Below are positions 18,622 through 28,367 of a stretch of DNA of 64,000 nucleotides, one piece after another (within the stretch, counting starts at the first letter, position 1; every line of letters begins with the position of its first letter). This stretch comes from an uncultured Rhodospirillales bacterium (GTDB lineage: Bacteria > Pseudomonadota > Alphaproteobacteria > Kiloniellales > Kiloniellaceae), in the NCBI GenBank assembly GCA_913060675.1, contig CAJXUS010000011.1, positions 1-64,000 of the forward strand. The letters run 5' to 3'. The notes beneath the pieces were generated by a model. It saw only the letters and a list, made by a program, of their open reading frames with translations. It was not told the DNA's origin and made no database searches. The position numbers and the translations under genes were made by a program.

Positions 18622-18913
18622 ACCCATCCACAAGTCCCTACCAATACGTGTATCCATATATAAACTTGCTATTATTTAGGCTCCTACGCATAATTGTTTG
18701 AAAAATATCCGTTGTAGCAACTACTCGTAACGCTTGGCATATAATTTCCAATTGTGTCGCAAAGTTGCAACACTTTCAGTATCAAATTGTTTTTACTTGG
18801 GTGACAAGGAAACCTTCTCTGCTCAATACTTTCCAGTCCCCTTTTAGAGCCCGTGTAAAAAGCAATCTCTGGAAGAAAACGAAGATATTTAGCCATTAGA
18901 CAGGTAAGCAACT
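18622..18913. other. Intergenic region upstream of the cox cluster
   Basis: No gene supported. It must hold the promoter for coxG; no specific operator was recognised. A minus-strand open frame (18684-18911) lacks a Shine-Dalgarno sequence and any recognisable protein features. Confidence 0.5.
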
Positions 18914-19516
18914 ATGCAGATGGAAGGCCAGCAACTTATCCCCGCGCCTCAGGAAAAAGTATGGGAAGCGTTAAACGACCCTGAAATTCTGAGACAATCC
19001 ATCCCTGGCTGTGAAACCGTAGAAAAGAGTTCTGACACCGAATTTAGAGCTAGTCTGACAGCAAAATTTGGGCCCGTTAAAGCAAAGTTCAAAGGGCATG
19101 TTACGTTATCTGATTTAGATCCACCAAATGGATACACTCTCACGGGCGAGGGTAAAGGTGGGGCTGCAGGTTTTGGAAAAGGTGAGGCGAAAGTTTCCCT
19201 TGAAGAACAAGCGGGGCAAACTCTTTTAACCTATTCTGTGAACGCAAAAGTCGGTGGAAAACTTGCCCAGATAGGCTCGAGACTGGTCGATTCAGCGGCA
19301 AAGAAAATGGCCGCCGATTTTTTCAAAGCCTTTTCCGAAAACGTGGCGCCATCAGATCAAAACACATCTTCAGAAGAAACCCTTTCTGATACCAATGCGC
19401 CTGCTTCAACGAACCTAAACGCAACGACAACACCTCAAAAATCACCAAAAAATCGCCTTCTTTACATAGGCGGTGCCTTCGCTCTTGTCCTACTCGCCGT
19501 GTATATTTTGAATTAA
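18914..19516 (+). CDS. coxG: CoxG-like SRPBCC protein, membrane-anchored
   Basis: 200 aa. Residues 1-145 are the CoxG (carbon monoxide dehydrogenase subunit G) SRPBCC fold: MEGQQLIPAPQEKVWEALND, IPGCETVE, GPVKAKFKG and GEGKGGAAGFGKGEA. A polar Ser/Thr/Asn linker leads to one C-terminal transmembrane helix (residues ~181-199). CoxG anchors CO dehydrogenase to the cytoplasmic membrane in Oligotropha, which fits the tail here. First gene of the cluster, about 245 bp before coxS. M3 is an alternative start. Confidence 0.93.
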   Translation: MQMEGQQLIPAPQEKVWEALNDPEILRQSIPGCETVEKSSDTEFRASLTAKFGPVKAKFKGHVTLSDLDPPNGYTLTGEGKGGAAGFGKGEAKVSLEEQAGQTLLTYSVNAKVGGKLAQIGSRLVDSAAKKMAADFFKAFSENVAPSDQNTSSEETLSDTNAPASTNLNATTTPQKSPKNRLLYIGGAFALVLLAVYILN

Positions 19517-19760
19517 CGGCCAGTCACTTATCAAATCCTGGCAACACTGGGATTGTAACGAGCAGGACCAAATATATTGCCTGCTTCAAGTAACAAAACA
19601 TATCAACATTCTTATAAAAATAATGAGTAAATTTCAGATTGTGTTGCACGACACGTTACCACGGTAAGCAATGCTAAATCGCCCTCCCGGGCAAGCAGAC
19701 CCAAAAGCAGTAATGCAAAAAAAACAAAAGGGCTGCGACACCACGAACAGGAGAAAACCG

Positions 19761-20228
19761 ATGCCAACGGTATCTATGACAGTAAATGGCAAACAAGTAT
19801 CGGCCGATGTCGAGCCGAATACCTTGCTTGTCACTTTTATCCGAGAAAATTTGAGACTAACCGGCACCCATGTAGGTTGTGATACGAGCCAGTGTGGCGC
19901 TTGCGTTGTCCATGTTGACGGCAACAGCGCAAAATCCTGTACCATGCTCGCCGTTCAGGCTGAAGGTGCCGAGATTACAACAATTGAAGGCCTTGCAAAG
20001 GGCAGTGATCTGCACCCAATGCAGAAATCCTTCCAAGAAAACCACGGTTTACAGTGTGGCTTTTGTACCACGGGCATGATTATGACTGCCGTTGATATGG
20101 TCAACAAACAAGACAATCTGGACGATGCCTCCATTCGCAAAGGCCTGGAAGGTAATATCTGTCGCTGCACTGGATATCAAAACATCGTCAAGTCGGTAAA
20201 AGCCGCTGCACAAGAAATGGAGGGCTGA
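19761..20228 (+). CDS. coxS: Form II CO dehydrogenase-like small subunit (2x[2Fe-2S])
   Basis: 155 aa from the ATG at 19761, which has CAGGAG 8 nt upstream; the longer open frame upstream is not needed. N-terminal plant-type ferredoxin cluster: C40, C45, C48, C60. C-terminal helical cluster: C99, C102, C134, C136 (CGFCTTGM and CRCTGYQ). It passes electrons from the molybdenum site to FAD. The gene is 2 bp upstream of coxL, in S-L-M order. Confidence 0.95.
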   Translation: MPTVSMTVNGKQVSADVEPNTLLVTFIRENLRLTGTHVGCDTSQCGACVVHVDGNSAKSCTMLAVQAEGAEITTIEGLAKGSDLHPMQKSFQENHGLQCGFCTTGMIMTAVDMVNKQDNLDDASIRKGLEGNICRCTGYQNIVKSVKAAAQEMEG

Positions 20229-20230
20229 TC

Positions 20231-22582
20231 ATGACCACAGAAACTGGAATTGGCGCATCCGTTCGCCGCAAAGAAGACAAACGCTTTATTATTGGTAAGG
20301 GCCGCTACCTCGACGACATTACCAAACCTGGGCAAACTTATGGGTACTTTGTTCGTTCCCCGCATGCACATGCAAAAATCAACAACTTTGATGCAACCGA
20401 GGCCTTAAATGCACCTGGCGTTGTTGCTGTCTTAACTGGTCCTGATCTCGAGGCAGATGGCATTGGCCCCATTATTTGTGGCTGGGGCATTACCTCCAAG
20501 GATGGCACCCCTCATAAGGCTCCAGCTCATCCGGCACTGGCGATTGGACATGTTCGTTATGTAGGCCATCAGGTTGCGCTAGTTGTTGGCGAGACCTTGC
20601 AAGAAGCTAAAAACGCAGCTGAACTGGTTGAAATCGATTATGAAGAACTCCCTCATGTCGTAGAAGTCGGAGACGCTCTCGCTGAAGGTGCCCCGCAAAT
20701 TCATGCTGATGTGCCAGGTAACCTTTCTTTCGATTGGGAACTCGGCGATAAAGCTGCAGCCGAACAGGCAATATCAAATGCCCACCATGTCACGCGTATG
20801 GATCTACGCAATAACCGCGTAATTCCCAATGCGATGGAACCTCGTGCGGCCCTTAGCGAATACGACATGGGTACCGATGAGATTACACTCTATACCACAA
20901 GTCAAAACCCCCACGTTCACAGGCTGGTCTTATCTGCTTTTAATGGCGTAGCGCCGGAACATAAGCTACGGGTTATAGCGCCTGATGTTGGCGGCGGTTT
21001 TGGATCTAAAATTTTCATTTACTCCGAAGAAACCGTCTGTGCCTGGGCAACCAAGAAACTAAATCGTCCTATCAAATGGACCGCTGAACGTTCCGAAGCT
21101 TTCCTCAGTGATGCTCATGGACGTGACCATGAAACGCACGCGGAAATGGCTTTTGATTCCTATGGTAAAATTCTAGGCCTGAAAGTATCAACAAAAGCCA
21201 ATGTCGGCTGTTATCTCTCCACTTTTGCATCAGCAGTTCCAACCTATCTCTACGGAACATTGCTAAATGGTCAGTACACCATGCCTGCAATATATGTAGA
21301 GGTGCAGGCAGGCTTTACCAATACGGCACCAGTGGATGCCTATCGTGGCGCAGGGCGTCCGGAAGCAACCTATGTCGTTGAGCGCATGATCGAGATTGGT
21401 GCCCGAGAAATGGGTATCGATCCCGGAGAAATCCGAAAGCGAAATTTCATTGCGCCGGATGCTTACCCTTATGAAACCCCTGTGATCATGACTTATGACA
21501 GTGGGAACTATGCTCTGGCGATGGACAAAGCACAGGAAGCTATTGAGTATCAGGGCTTTGAAGCTCGCAAAGCGGAATCTGCACAACGCGGCAAGCTGCG
21601 TGGTATAGGCTATTCGTCCTTTATCGAAGCTTGTGGCATTGCGCCTTCCGCAGCCGTTGGCTCTCTTGGAGCTGGCGTAGGCCTTTGGGAATCCGCACAG
21701 GTTCGTTTTAATCCAACCGGTAGTGTGACCGTCTTTACCGGCAGTCACTCTCATGGTCAGGGACATGAAACTACCTTTGCTCAAATTATTTCCGATCAAC
21801 TCGGGGTTCCTATTGATCAAGTCGAAATATCGCACGGTGATACTGGCAAGGTTCCATTTGGCATGGGTACTTATGGTTCTCGTTCCCTCGCTGTCGGAGG
21901 ATCTGCAATCGTTAAAGCCGTCGATAAAATCGTAGAAAAGAGCAAAAAAATTGCGGCTCATACTCTGGAAGCATCAGTTGAAGATATCGAACATGCTCAC
22001 GGTGTGTTCTCTGTTGCCGGGACCGATAAAAAAATGACGATGGCAGAAATCGCTTTCTCGGCCTATGTCCCTCATAACTATCCCGCAGACGTTGAACCCG
22101 GCATGGATGAAACGGCTTTTTATGATCCTCTCAACTTTACCTTCCCCGCAGGCACGCATATTGCCGAAGTTGAGATTGACCCGGAAACAGGAACCACAGA
22201 GATCCTTGATTGGGTTGCCGTGGATGATTTCGGAAATGTCATCAACCCGATGATTGTTGAAGGGCAAGTACATGGCGGACTTGCTCAGGGCATTGGACAA
22301 GCGCTCCTTGAAAACTGTGTTTATGACAAGGAAAGTGGTCAGCTCTTAACAGGCTCCTACATGGACTACTGTATGCCTCGTGCAGATGATCTGCCGACTT
22401 TCCGGGTCCAAACCATCAACACGCCTTGCACAACCAATCCGTTGGGCGTGAAAGGTTGCGGTGAAGCCGGTGCCATCGCTGCTCCTGCAGCATTGATGAA
22501 CGCCATCACCAACGCCCTTGGCAAGGAAATTGACATGCCAGCCACACCTGAAAAGGTATGGCGTGCGGCACAGGACCTTTAA
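20231..22582 (+). CDS. coxL: Form II CO dehydrogenase-like large subunit (molybdopterin)
   Basis: 783 aa, full length for the xanthine-oxidase-family molybdopterin subunit. The active-site loop reads AYRGAGR at residues 370-376, the form II signature; form I enzymes that certainly oxidise CO carry AYXCSFR. The catalytic glutamate is E745 in GCGEAGAI. Other family motifs: [19 protein letters not shown] at the N-terminus and [16 protein letters not shown]. It binds Mo-molybdopterin cytosine dinucleotide, consistent with the accessory genes downstream. Gene order S-L-M also fits form II. The true substrate may be CO or an aldehyde or N-heterocycle. Confidence 0.95.
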   Translation: MTTETGIGASVRRKEDKRFIIGKGRYLDDITKPGQTYGYFVRSPHAHAKINNFDATEALNAPGVVAVLTGPDLEADGIGPIICGWGITSKDGTPHKAPAHPALAIGHVRYVGHQVALVVGETLQEAKNAAELVEIDYEELPHVVEVGDALAEGAPQIHADVPGNLSFDWELGDKAAAEQAISNAHHVTRMDLRNNRVIPNAMEPRAALSEYDMGTDEITLYTTSQNPHVHRLVLSAFNGVAPEHKLRVIAPDVGGGFGSKIFIYSEETVCAWATKKLNRPIKWTAERSEAFLSDAHGRDHETHAEMAFDSYGKILGLKVSTKANVGCYLSTFASAVPTYLYGTLLNGQYTMPAIYVEVQAGFTNTAPVDAYRGAGRPEATYVVERMIEIGAREMGIDPGEIRKRNFIAPDAYPYETPVIMTYDSGNYALAMDKAQEAIEYQGFEARKAESAQRGKLRGIGYSSFIEACGIAPSAAVGSLGAGVGLWESAQVRFNPTGSVTVFTGSHSHGQGHETTFAQIISDQLGVPIDQVEISHGDTGKVPFGMGTYGSRSLAVGGSAIVKAVDKIVEKSKKIAAHTLEASVEDIEHAHGVFSVAGTDKKMTMAEIAFSAYVPHNYPADVEPGMDETAFYDPLNFTFPAGTHIAEVEIDPETGTTEILDWVAVDDFGNVINPMIVEGQVHGGLAQGIGQALLENCVYDKESGQLLTGSYMDYCMPRADDLPTFRVQTINTPCTTNPLGVKGCGEAGAIAAPAALMNAITNALGKEIDMPATPEKVWRAAQDL

Positions 22583-22596
22583 GGGAGGAATGCATT

Positions 22597-23376
22597 ATGT
22601 ATGATTTTGATTACAAACGTCCAAGTACCCTGGACGAAGCAGCGTCCCTCATAAATGAGGACTCTGTATTGTTGGCCGGTGGCCATACTCTGCTGCCAAC
22701 GCTCAAACAACGCCTCGCTCAACCAGAAACCCTTGTTGATCTCAGCGCCATTGATTCACTGCGCGGGGTTTGTCCCGATGGCGATAAATTGGCGATAGGT
22801 GCAATGACCACCCATGCAGAAGTTGCAAACAAGGCAACTATTCCTGCTCTTGCCTCTCTTGCTGGCGGAATCGGCGATCCACAAGTCCGTAATCGCGGAA
22901 CCATTGGAGGTTCCGTCGCCAACAACGACCCCGCCGCAGATTATCCTGCGGCTGTCGTTGGATTAAACGCAGTGGTAAACACCAACAAACGGGCAATATC
23001 GGCAGATGATTTTTTCGTAGATCTCTTCGAGACTGCTTTGGATGAAGGCGAAATTATTACTAATGTCACCTTCCCAACCCCAGATGCTGCTGCTTACATG
23101 AAGTTTGACAATCCCGCATCTCGTTACGCCATTGTTGGTGTAATGGTGGCAAAAACTTCTGGCGGCGTGAGAGTGGCTGTGACAGGGGCTGGCCCTTGCG
23201 TCTTCAGACAATCTGAAATGGAAGCGGCTCTTTCTGGAGATTTCTCACCCCGAGCTCTTGAGAACATCAACGTTTCAGCTGATGGCCTTAACAGTGACAT
23301 TCATGCTTCTGCGGAATATCGTGCAAACCTGATCAAGGTTCTTGCCAAACGCGCCGTTGCCCAAATCAACGGCTAA
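22597..23376 (+). CDS. coxM: Form II CO dehydrogenase-like medium subunit (FAD)
   Basis: 259 aa from the ATG at 22597, with GGAGG upstream; 14 bp after coxL. FAD-binding motifs of the CoxM/CutM family: AGGHTLLPTLK (residues ~29-39) and TIGGSVANNDPAADYPA (near 104-120). It transfers electrons from the iron-sulfur subunit to quinone. Followed by a hairpin that may end the structural-gene transcript. Confidence 0.95.
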   Translation: MYDFDYKRPSTLDEAASLINEDSVLLAGGHTLLPTLKQRLAQPETLVDLSAIDSLRGVCPDGDKLAIGAMTTHAEVANKATIPALASLAGGIGDPQVRNRGTIGGSVANNDPAADYPAAVVGLNAVVNTNKRAISADDFFVDLFETALDEGEIITNVTFPTPDAAAYMKFDNPASRYAIVGVMVAKTSGGVRVAVTGAGPCVFRQSEMEAALSGDFSPRALENINVSADGLNSDIHASAEYRANLIKVLAKRAVAQING

Positions 23377-23382
23377 TATATC

Positions 23383-23424
23383 TGGCCACTTTCGGTTATA
23401 AATCCTGAAAGTGGCCATATTTTT
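23383..23424 (+). terminator. Terminator or attenuator between coxM and coxD
   Basis: TGGCCACTTTC (23383-23393) pairs perfectly with GAAAGTGGCCA (23407-23417), followed by TATTTTT. It probably lowers expression of the maturation genes relative to the structural subunits. Confidence 0.85.
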
Positions 23425-23453
23425 GGTATCCAAATAATTTGGTATCTAAATAA
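23422..23453. repeat. 16-bp tandem duplication upstream of coxD
   Basis: TTTGGTATCCAAATAA (23422-23437) followed directly by TTTGGTATCTAAATAA (23438-23453), one mismatch. It sits between the coxM terminator and the coxD ribosome-binding site. Confidence 0.92.
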
Positions 23454-23466
23454 ACTGGAGCACGTC

Positions 23467-24396
23467 ATGCCCACCCTAACTCAAATTCCTCAGTCAGTTG
23501 ATGACGTCCTTCAATATCTTTCAAAAGGCAAATACGTTGCCGATCGATCCCTTGCAACGATCATTTTCCTAGCTTTAAAAATGCAGCGTCCTCTTTTTTT
23601 AGAAGGAGAAGCCGGTGTTGGTAAAACTGAAATTGCAAAGGTTTTATCCGCAACTTTGGATCGCCCCCTCGTCCGGCTTCAATGTTATGAAGGCTTGGAT
23701 GTGAACACAGCCGTTTATGAGTGGAACTACACCCGGCAAATGGTTGAAATACGTATTGCAGAGGCTGCAGGCGAAATTGATCGCACCCGTTTGACAAAAG
23801 ATATTTTCACTCAAGAATTTCTGATCAAGCGCCCTCTTCTCGAAGCTTTAGAGAGTACAAATGGCAAGAGCCCGGTCTTGTTGATTGATGAGCTTGATCG
23901 CGCGGATGAAGCCTTTGAAGCCTACCTGCTTGAAGTCCTCTCTGATTACCAGATTACCATCCCGGAACTGGGTACTATTAAAGCGCAAGAGCCACCGATT
24001 GTTATCATCACATCAAATCGGACGCGGGAAATCCATGACGCTTTGAAACGTCGATGTCTTTATCATTGGGTCGATTACCCCGATGCGTTGAGAGAATTGG
24101 AAATACTCAAAATCAAGGCACCCAATGCGGCCGAAAAATTGAGTAAAGAAGTTGTTTTCTTTGTTCAGGAGTTACGTAAAAATCCGGAAATATTTAAGCA
24201 ACCCGGTATAGCCGAAACCATTGATTGGACCAACGCCCTAACACAACTGGATTGCGTCTCTCTCGCACCCGAAGCCGTTAGTGATACATTGGGGGTCCTC
24301 TTAAAATATCAAGACGACATTGGACGTATCCAAGGAAGTGAAGCGTCACAGATGCTACACAACATCCAAAGTGAAATGGACCAGGCCGGGGTTTAG
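23467..24396 (+). CDS. coxD: MoxR-family AAA+ ATPase CoxD
   Basis: 309 aa. Walker A GEAGVGKT at residues 47-54, Walker B VLLIDELDR near 138-146, sensor 1 ITSNRTRE. MoxR ATPases act with a von Willebrand protein; CoxD is needed to insert sulfur and copper in the CODH active site of Oligotropha. GGAG precedes the ATG by 6 nt. Next gene is the partner coxE. Confidence 0.95.
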   Translation: MPTLTQIPQSVDDVLQYLSKGKYVADRSLATIIFLALKMQRPLFLEGEAGVGKTEIAKVLSATLDRPLVRLQCYEGLDVNTAVYEWNYTRQMVEIRIAEAAGEIDRTRLTKDIFTQEFLIKRPLLEALESTNGKSPVLLIDELDRADEAFEAYLLEVLSDYQITIPELGTIKAQEPPIVIITSNRTREIHDALKRRCLYHWVDYPDALRELEILKIKAPNAAEKLSKEVVFFVQELRKNPEIFKQPGIAETIDWTNALTQLDCVSLAPEAVSDTLGVLLKYQDDIGRIQGSEASQMLHNIQSEMDQAGV

Positions 24397-24400
24397 TCTA

Positions 24401-25627
24401 TTGAGATCTTCTCCATCTAAAAATGAACCTCTTAAAGAAGGGTATCTGGCTCAAAACCTTCTCCATTTCGCGAGAACTCTGAGAAAGGCAGGCCTCAAGG
24501 TTCCTTCATCCAAAATTATTGATGCCGTTGATGCCATTGAGATAACAGGTCTGGCGCGCAGAGACGAGTTGCACGCGACCCTCGGCTGTCTCTTTGTCAC
24601 GAGTAGGGATCAACAGGAAGTTTTTGATCAGTGCTTCTATATTTTTTGGCGAAATCCAGAATTGTTGGAACGCGCTATGTCCATGCTTTTGCCAACAACC
24701 TTTTTGGAAAATGCACCCCAAGACGAAAAAGACAAAGCCTTAAAACGCGTCAGCGAGGCCTTTACTCCCGAGCAAGAAAAACCGCGTCCTCCAGAAGAGG
24801 AAGAAGAAAAGAACGAAGTAGAGTTCGACGCCCGTATGACAATCTCGGATGAAGAGGTTCTGAGATACAAAGACTTCGAACAAATGAGTTCTCAAGAACA
24901 ACAAAATGCCCTTCGCCTGATAAAGCGATTAAAGCTGCCCTCTGAAAATATCATTACCAGACGCTTTTCTCCGACGCTCCGTAGACACAGAGTAGACATG
25001 AGACGGAGCATGCAGGCATCGATGCGAAACGGGGGGGATATAATTGATCTTCGACACAAATCACGTCAGCACAAGAGAGCTCCCCTTGTCGTCCTATGCG
25101 ATATATCCGGATCAATGAGCCACTACAGCAGAATGTTGCTACACTTTATCCACACCCTCAGTGGGGCCCGGGACAGAATACATAGCTTTGTCTTTGGCAC
25201 CCGTTTGCACAATATCACCCGGCAAATGTGTAACACGGATGTAGACGAGGCCTTGGAGGCGGTTGGCAAACAAGTTGACGACTGGTCTGGAGGTACAAGA
25301 ATAGCAACAGCCCTTCATGATTTTAACAAAGATTGGTCCCGTCGTGTCCTAGGCCAAGGGGCCAATGTTCTTCTGATTACGGATGGCTTGGAACGTGAAA
25401 GCGATCAGGATCTTTCTTTAGAGATGGACAGACTACACAGATCTTGTCGAAAATTAATTTGGCTTAACCCTCTACTTCGCTACGATGCTTTTGAAGCAAA
25501 AGCACGGGGCATTAAGTTGATGCTACCGCATGTTGATGAATTTCGAAGTGCGCATAATTTGGAAAGTTTGGAAGGACTGGTTGAAAGCTTGCAATCCAAT
25601 CCCCTCATTAAACATACAAAGCAATAA
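24401..25627 (+). CDS. coxE: von Willebrand factor A domain protein CoxE
   Basis: 408 aa from a TTG at 24401, 4 bp after coxD; a longer reading from 24320 would overlap coxD by 77 bp. An acidic Glu-rich stretch (EKPRPPEEEEEKNE) precedes the C-terminal VWA_CoxE domain, whose metal-ion-dependent adhesion site is DISGSMS (near residue 233) with further ligands in GGTRIATAL and ITDGLERES. It is the expected partner of the MoxR ATPase in activating the molybdenum enzyme. Confidence 0.93.
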   Translation: MRSSPSKNEPLKEGYLAQNLLHFARTLRKAGLKVPSSKIIDAVDAIEITGLARRDELHATLGCLFVTSRDQQEVFDQCFYIFWRNPELLERAMSMLLPTTFLENAPQDEKDKALKRVSEAFTPEQEKPRPPEEEEEKNEVEFDARMTISDEEVLRYKDFEQMSSQEQQNALRLIKRLKLPSENIITRRFSPTLRRHRVDMRRSMQASMRNGGDIIDLRHKSRQHKRAPLVVLCDISGSMSHYSRMLLHFIHTLSGARDRIHSFVFGTRLHNITRQMCNTDVDEALEAVGKQVDDWSGGTRIATALHDFNKDWSRRVLGQGANVLLITDGLERESDQDLSLEMDRLHRSCRKLIWLNPLLRYDAFEAKARGIKLMLPHVDEFRSAHNLESLEGLVESLQSNPLIKHTKQ

Positions 25628-25711
25628 AAAATAGACGGTAAAGTTCAAAAGGAGCTCACAATTGAAGCTCATAAAAGGACTATCGCACCAGGACCTGGGA
25701 GAGAAAACGCC

Positions 25712-26059
25712 GTGAGTACACTTAGTGATCAAGAAATATCTGCCAGCGATTTATTAATGACCGCTGCACGTTGGCATGACGACGGCAAAAAAGTTGCTCT
25801 GGCAACTGTGATCCAAACCTGGGGATCATCTCCCCGTCAAGCTGGTAGCATTATGATTGTTGATGAAGATATGACCATGCTCGGATCCGTCAGTGGAGGC
25901 TGCATTGAAGGCGCCGTCATACAAGAAGCGCTTGAAATCATGAACCACGGTGAAGCTAAAATTCTTGAATTTGGTGTCGGGGATGAGCAAGCCTGGGATG
26001 TCGGTCTTGCCTGCGGCGGTACTATTCAGGTTTATGTTGAGCGATTGGACACAGCATGA
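25712..26059 (+). CDS. XdhC/CoxI-family protein, N-terminal half
   Basis: 115 aa with a GTG start preceded by GGGAGAG. Contains the XdhC_CoxI domain: VIQTWGSSPRQAGSIMIV, GSVSGGCIEGAV and LACGGTIQVYVE. XdhC-type proteins bind molybdenum cofactor, promote its sulfuration and hand it to the hydroxylase. In most relatives this domain is joined to a C-terminal Rossmann domain; here that domain is the next gene, overlapping by 4 bp (ATGA). The two products probably form one functional unit (compare CoxF). Confidence 0.9.
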   Translation: MSTLSDQEISASDLLMTAARWHDDGKKVALATVIQTWGSSPRQAGSIMIVDEDMTMLGSVSGGCIEGAVIQEALEIMNHGEAKILEFGVGDEQAWDVGLACGGTIQVYVERLDTA

Positions 26060-26751
26060 AACGCACTTTACTGGATCAGCTCAATCAAGCCCGGAATGAG
26101 AAAAAAACATCCGTTTTGCTCACAAACTTGGACGATGGCACTCAAGAATTAATTTTCCCGCTTACCCCAGATCAGGATCACCCCTTACTGTCGGACATCC
26201 AATTACTGCCGGACATAAAAAAAGCTGTTCGGGATGATCGGTCTTACGTGCGCGAAGAAGACGGATCTAAAACCTTTATCCAAGTGTTTAACCCGCCTTT
26301 GAGAATGATCATTGTTGGCGCCGTTCATATTTCTCAGTTTCTAGTTCCTATGGCTCAGCTCGCGGGGTATGAGGTCATACTTGTTGATCCGCGAAGCGCT
26401 TTTGGCAATTCAACCCGTTTTCCGAGTTGTACGATTAGTAACGAATGGCCTGATGATGCCATGCAGGAACTAAAGCCCGATCACCGAACAGCGGTGGTTA
26501 TTCTGACACACGACCCAAAACTTGACGATCCTGCCTTAGAAACCACCCTTAAATCAGATGCCTTTTACATCGGCGCCTTAGGTAGTAAACGCACGCATGC
26601 GAAGCGGGTGGAAAGACTTAAAAACCTCGAAGGCTTAGGGCGTATCGAAGGCCCAATTGGCCTAGATATTGGGTCTAAAAACCCTGCCGAGATTGCCGTC
26701 TCTATTCTTGCAGCTATTACTAATGCTCTGAGAAATGGGTCCATCAAGTGA
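26056..26751 (+). CDS. XdhC-family Rossmann-domain protein, C-terminal half
   Basis: 231 aa. Holds the XdhC Rossmann domain: MIIVGAVHISQFLVPMAQLAGYEVILVDPR, of which only the glycine/alanine motif is typical, then AVVILTHDPKLDDPAL and FYIGALGSKRTHAKR. Its start codon overlaps the stop of the N-terminal-half gene (ATGA) and its stop overlaps the GTG of the next gene (GTGA), so translational coupling is strong across three genes. Cofactor maturation role by family. Confidence 0.9.
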   Translation: MKRTLLDQLNQARNEKKTSVLLTNLDDGTQELIFPLTPDQDHPLLSDIQLLPDIKKAVRDDRSYVREEDGSKTFIQVFNPPLRMIIVGAVHISQFLVPMAQLAGYEVILVDPRSAFGNSTRFPSCTISNEWPDDAMQELKPDHRTAVVILTHDPKLDDPALETTLKSDAFYIGALGSKRTHAKRVERLKNLEGLGRIEGPIGLDIGSKNPAEIAVSILAAITNALRNGSIK

Positions 26752-28367
26752 TTTATGCTGAGATCGACACACAACAGGCAGAAGGTACATACCTTGCCCA
26801 CTCTCTTAAAAGTCGATCGGGTCGGCTCGGAAAAGGACACAAAATTACGGCCCAGGATATCGATGATCTCCTCGCGACAGATATCAAACGGATCACTTCT
26901 ATCAGAATGGAAGATGGTGATGTTCACGAAGATCAAGCCGCGTCTCGCCTGGGAAACGCTCTATCGAAAGTAGGTGTTTCGCCGAGTAAATCCTTTACAG
27001 GGCGCTGTAACGTGCACAGTACTGTTCATGGATTGTTATGTGTAAATCCAAGCGAAATTGATGATCTAAACAGTGTCGATGAGGCAATTACCCTCGCCAC
27101 CTTGGCTCCCTATAGTGTGGTTTATCCTGGCCAACTGGTTGCCACTGTAAAAATAATTCCTTTGGCGGCTCCCGCTCAAAGCCTCGCTATTGCCGAGCAA
27201 AAAACCCATCTTGTTGCCCACCCCTTTAAGCAACACAAAATTGGCTTGATCCTAACCCGCCTCCCCCAAACCAAAGACTCTGTTCTTGAAAAAACACAAA
27301 CCGTCGTAAACCAACGCCTAAAAAGCTGTGACAATGAGGTCCACACCACCCTGAAGGTTGCCCACAAAGATATTGCGATTGCCAACGCAATTGAAAATCT
27401 TAAATCTGAAAATCACGATCTCATTTTGATATTTGGTGCTTCCGCAATCGTCGATCGCCAGGACTCCTTGCCAGCTGGACTTGTCCTTGCTGGTGGCACG
27501 ATCGAACATTTTGGTATGCCCGTTGATCCCGGCAACCTGTTACTGTTTGGCGAACATTCTGGGACGACAGTTATCGGCTTACCTGGATGTGCGAGGTCTC
27601 CAAAGCTGAATGGTTTTGACTGGGTCTTACAGCGGGTTTTGGCTAAAATCCCCGTTACAAAAAAAGATTTAACCTCCATGGGGTGTGGCGGACTGCTATC
27701 AGAGATCACCACAAGGCCTCAGCCGAGAGAGAAAATGACATCCGACGACACCCCGCACCGCCCCAAAGTATCCGCCCTTCTATTGGCCGCAGGACAATCA
27801 CGTCGTATGGGACCTGAAAATAAACTCCTCCAAGAGTGGAACGGCAAAGCCTTGGTAAAGTGGGTTGCTGACAGTCTGGAAGCCAGCTCCGTTGATCAGA
27901 CCATCGTTGTTACCGGGCACGAAGCTGAGCGGGTTCGGGATTGCTTGTCAGAACTGGATCTTGAATTTGTTCATAATCCTGACTTTGATGATGGTCTCAG
28001 TACATCCCTCATCAAAGGATTGGTGGCTGTGCCTGCTGATAGTGATGCTGTCCTCATTTGCCTGGGTGACATGCCAACGATTTCTAGAGATCAACTCAAC
28101 ACCCTTATCAATGCCTTCGATCCAGAAAATGCAGCGGCCATCTGTATCCCAACCTTCCAAGGAAAAAGAGGAAACCCTGTTCTCTGGAGTAGAAGTTTTA
28201 TGCCTGAGATGATGAATTTAAAAGGTGACAGTGGTGCCAGACATTTAATCGGTATCTACACTGGCGATGTTTGTGAGGTCCCGATGTCTGATACGGCCAT
28301 ACTCTCTGATATCGACACACCCGAAGCCCTCCAAGCACTTAGAAATGACAGCACCAATGCAAAGTGA
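26748..28367 (+). CDS. Molybdopterin-binding domain fused to MobA-like nucleotidyltransferase
   Basis: 539 aa, GTG start overlapping the preceding stop. The N-terminal ~330 residues match the MoeA/MoaB-like molybdopterin-binding proteins found in cox and xdh clusters. The C-terminal ~200 residues are an NTP_transf_3 (MobA/MocA) domain: LLLAAGQSRRMGPENKLL, then CLGDMP for metal binding. MocA-type enzymes make molybdopterin cytosine dinucleotide, the cofactor of CoxL-type enzymes. The fusion fits a dedicated cofactor-finishing enzyme for this cluster. Confidence 0.9.
   Translation: MIYAEIDTQQAEGTYLAHSLKSRSGRLGKGHKITAQDIDDLLATDIKRITSIRMEDGDVHEDQAASRLGNALSKVGVSPSKSFTGRCNVHSTVHGLLCVNPSEIDDLNSVDEAITLATLAPYSVVYPGQLVATVKIIPLAAPAQSLAIAEQKTHLVAHPFKQHKIGLILTRLPQTKDSVLEKTQTVVNQRLKSCDNEVHTTLKVAHKDIAIANAIENLKSENHDLILIFGASAIVDRQDSLPAGLVLAGGTIEHFGMPVDPGNLLLFGEHSGTTVIGLPGCARSPKLNGFDWVLQRVLAKIPVTKKDLTSMGCGGLLSEITTRPQPREKMTSDDTPHRPKVSALLLAAGQSRRMGPENKLLQEWNGKALVKWVADSLEASSVDQTIVVTGHEAERVRDCLSELDLEFVHNPDFDDGLSTSLIKGLVAVPADSDAVLICLGDMPTISRDQLNTLINAFDPENAAAICIPTFQGKRGNPVLWSRSFMPEMMNLKGDSGARHLIGIYTGDVCEVPMSDTAILSDIDTPEALQALRNDSTNAK

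Noticed and set aside
18684-18911. 75-aa minus-strand open frame before coxG
   Set aside because: No ribosome-binding site or recognisable protein features, and it occupies the expected promoter region of coxG.
21263-21961. 232-aa minus-strand open frame inside coxL
   Set aside because: Antisense shadow of a highly conserved coding sequence; no domain or start signal.
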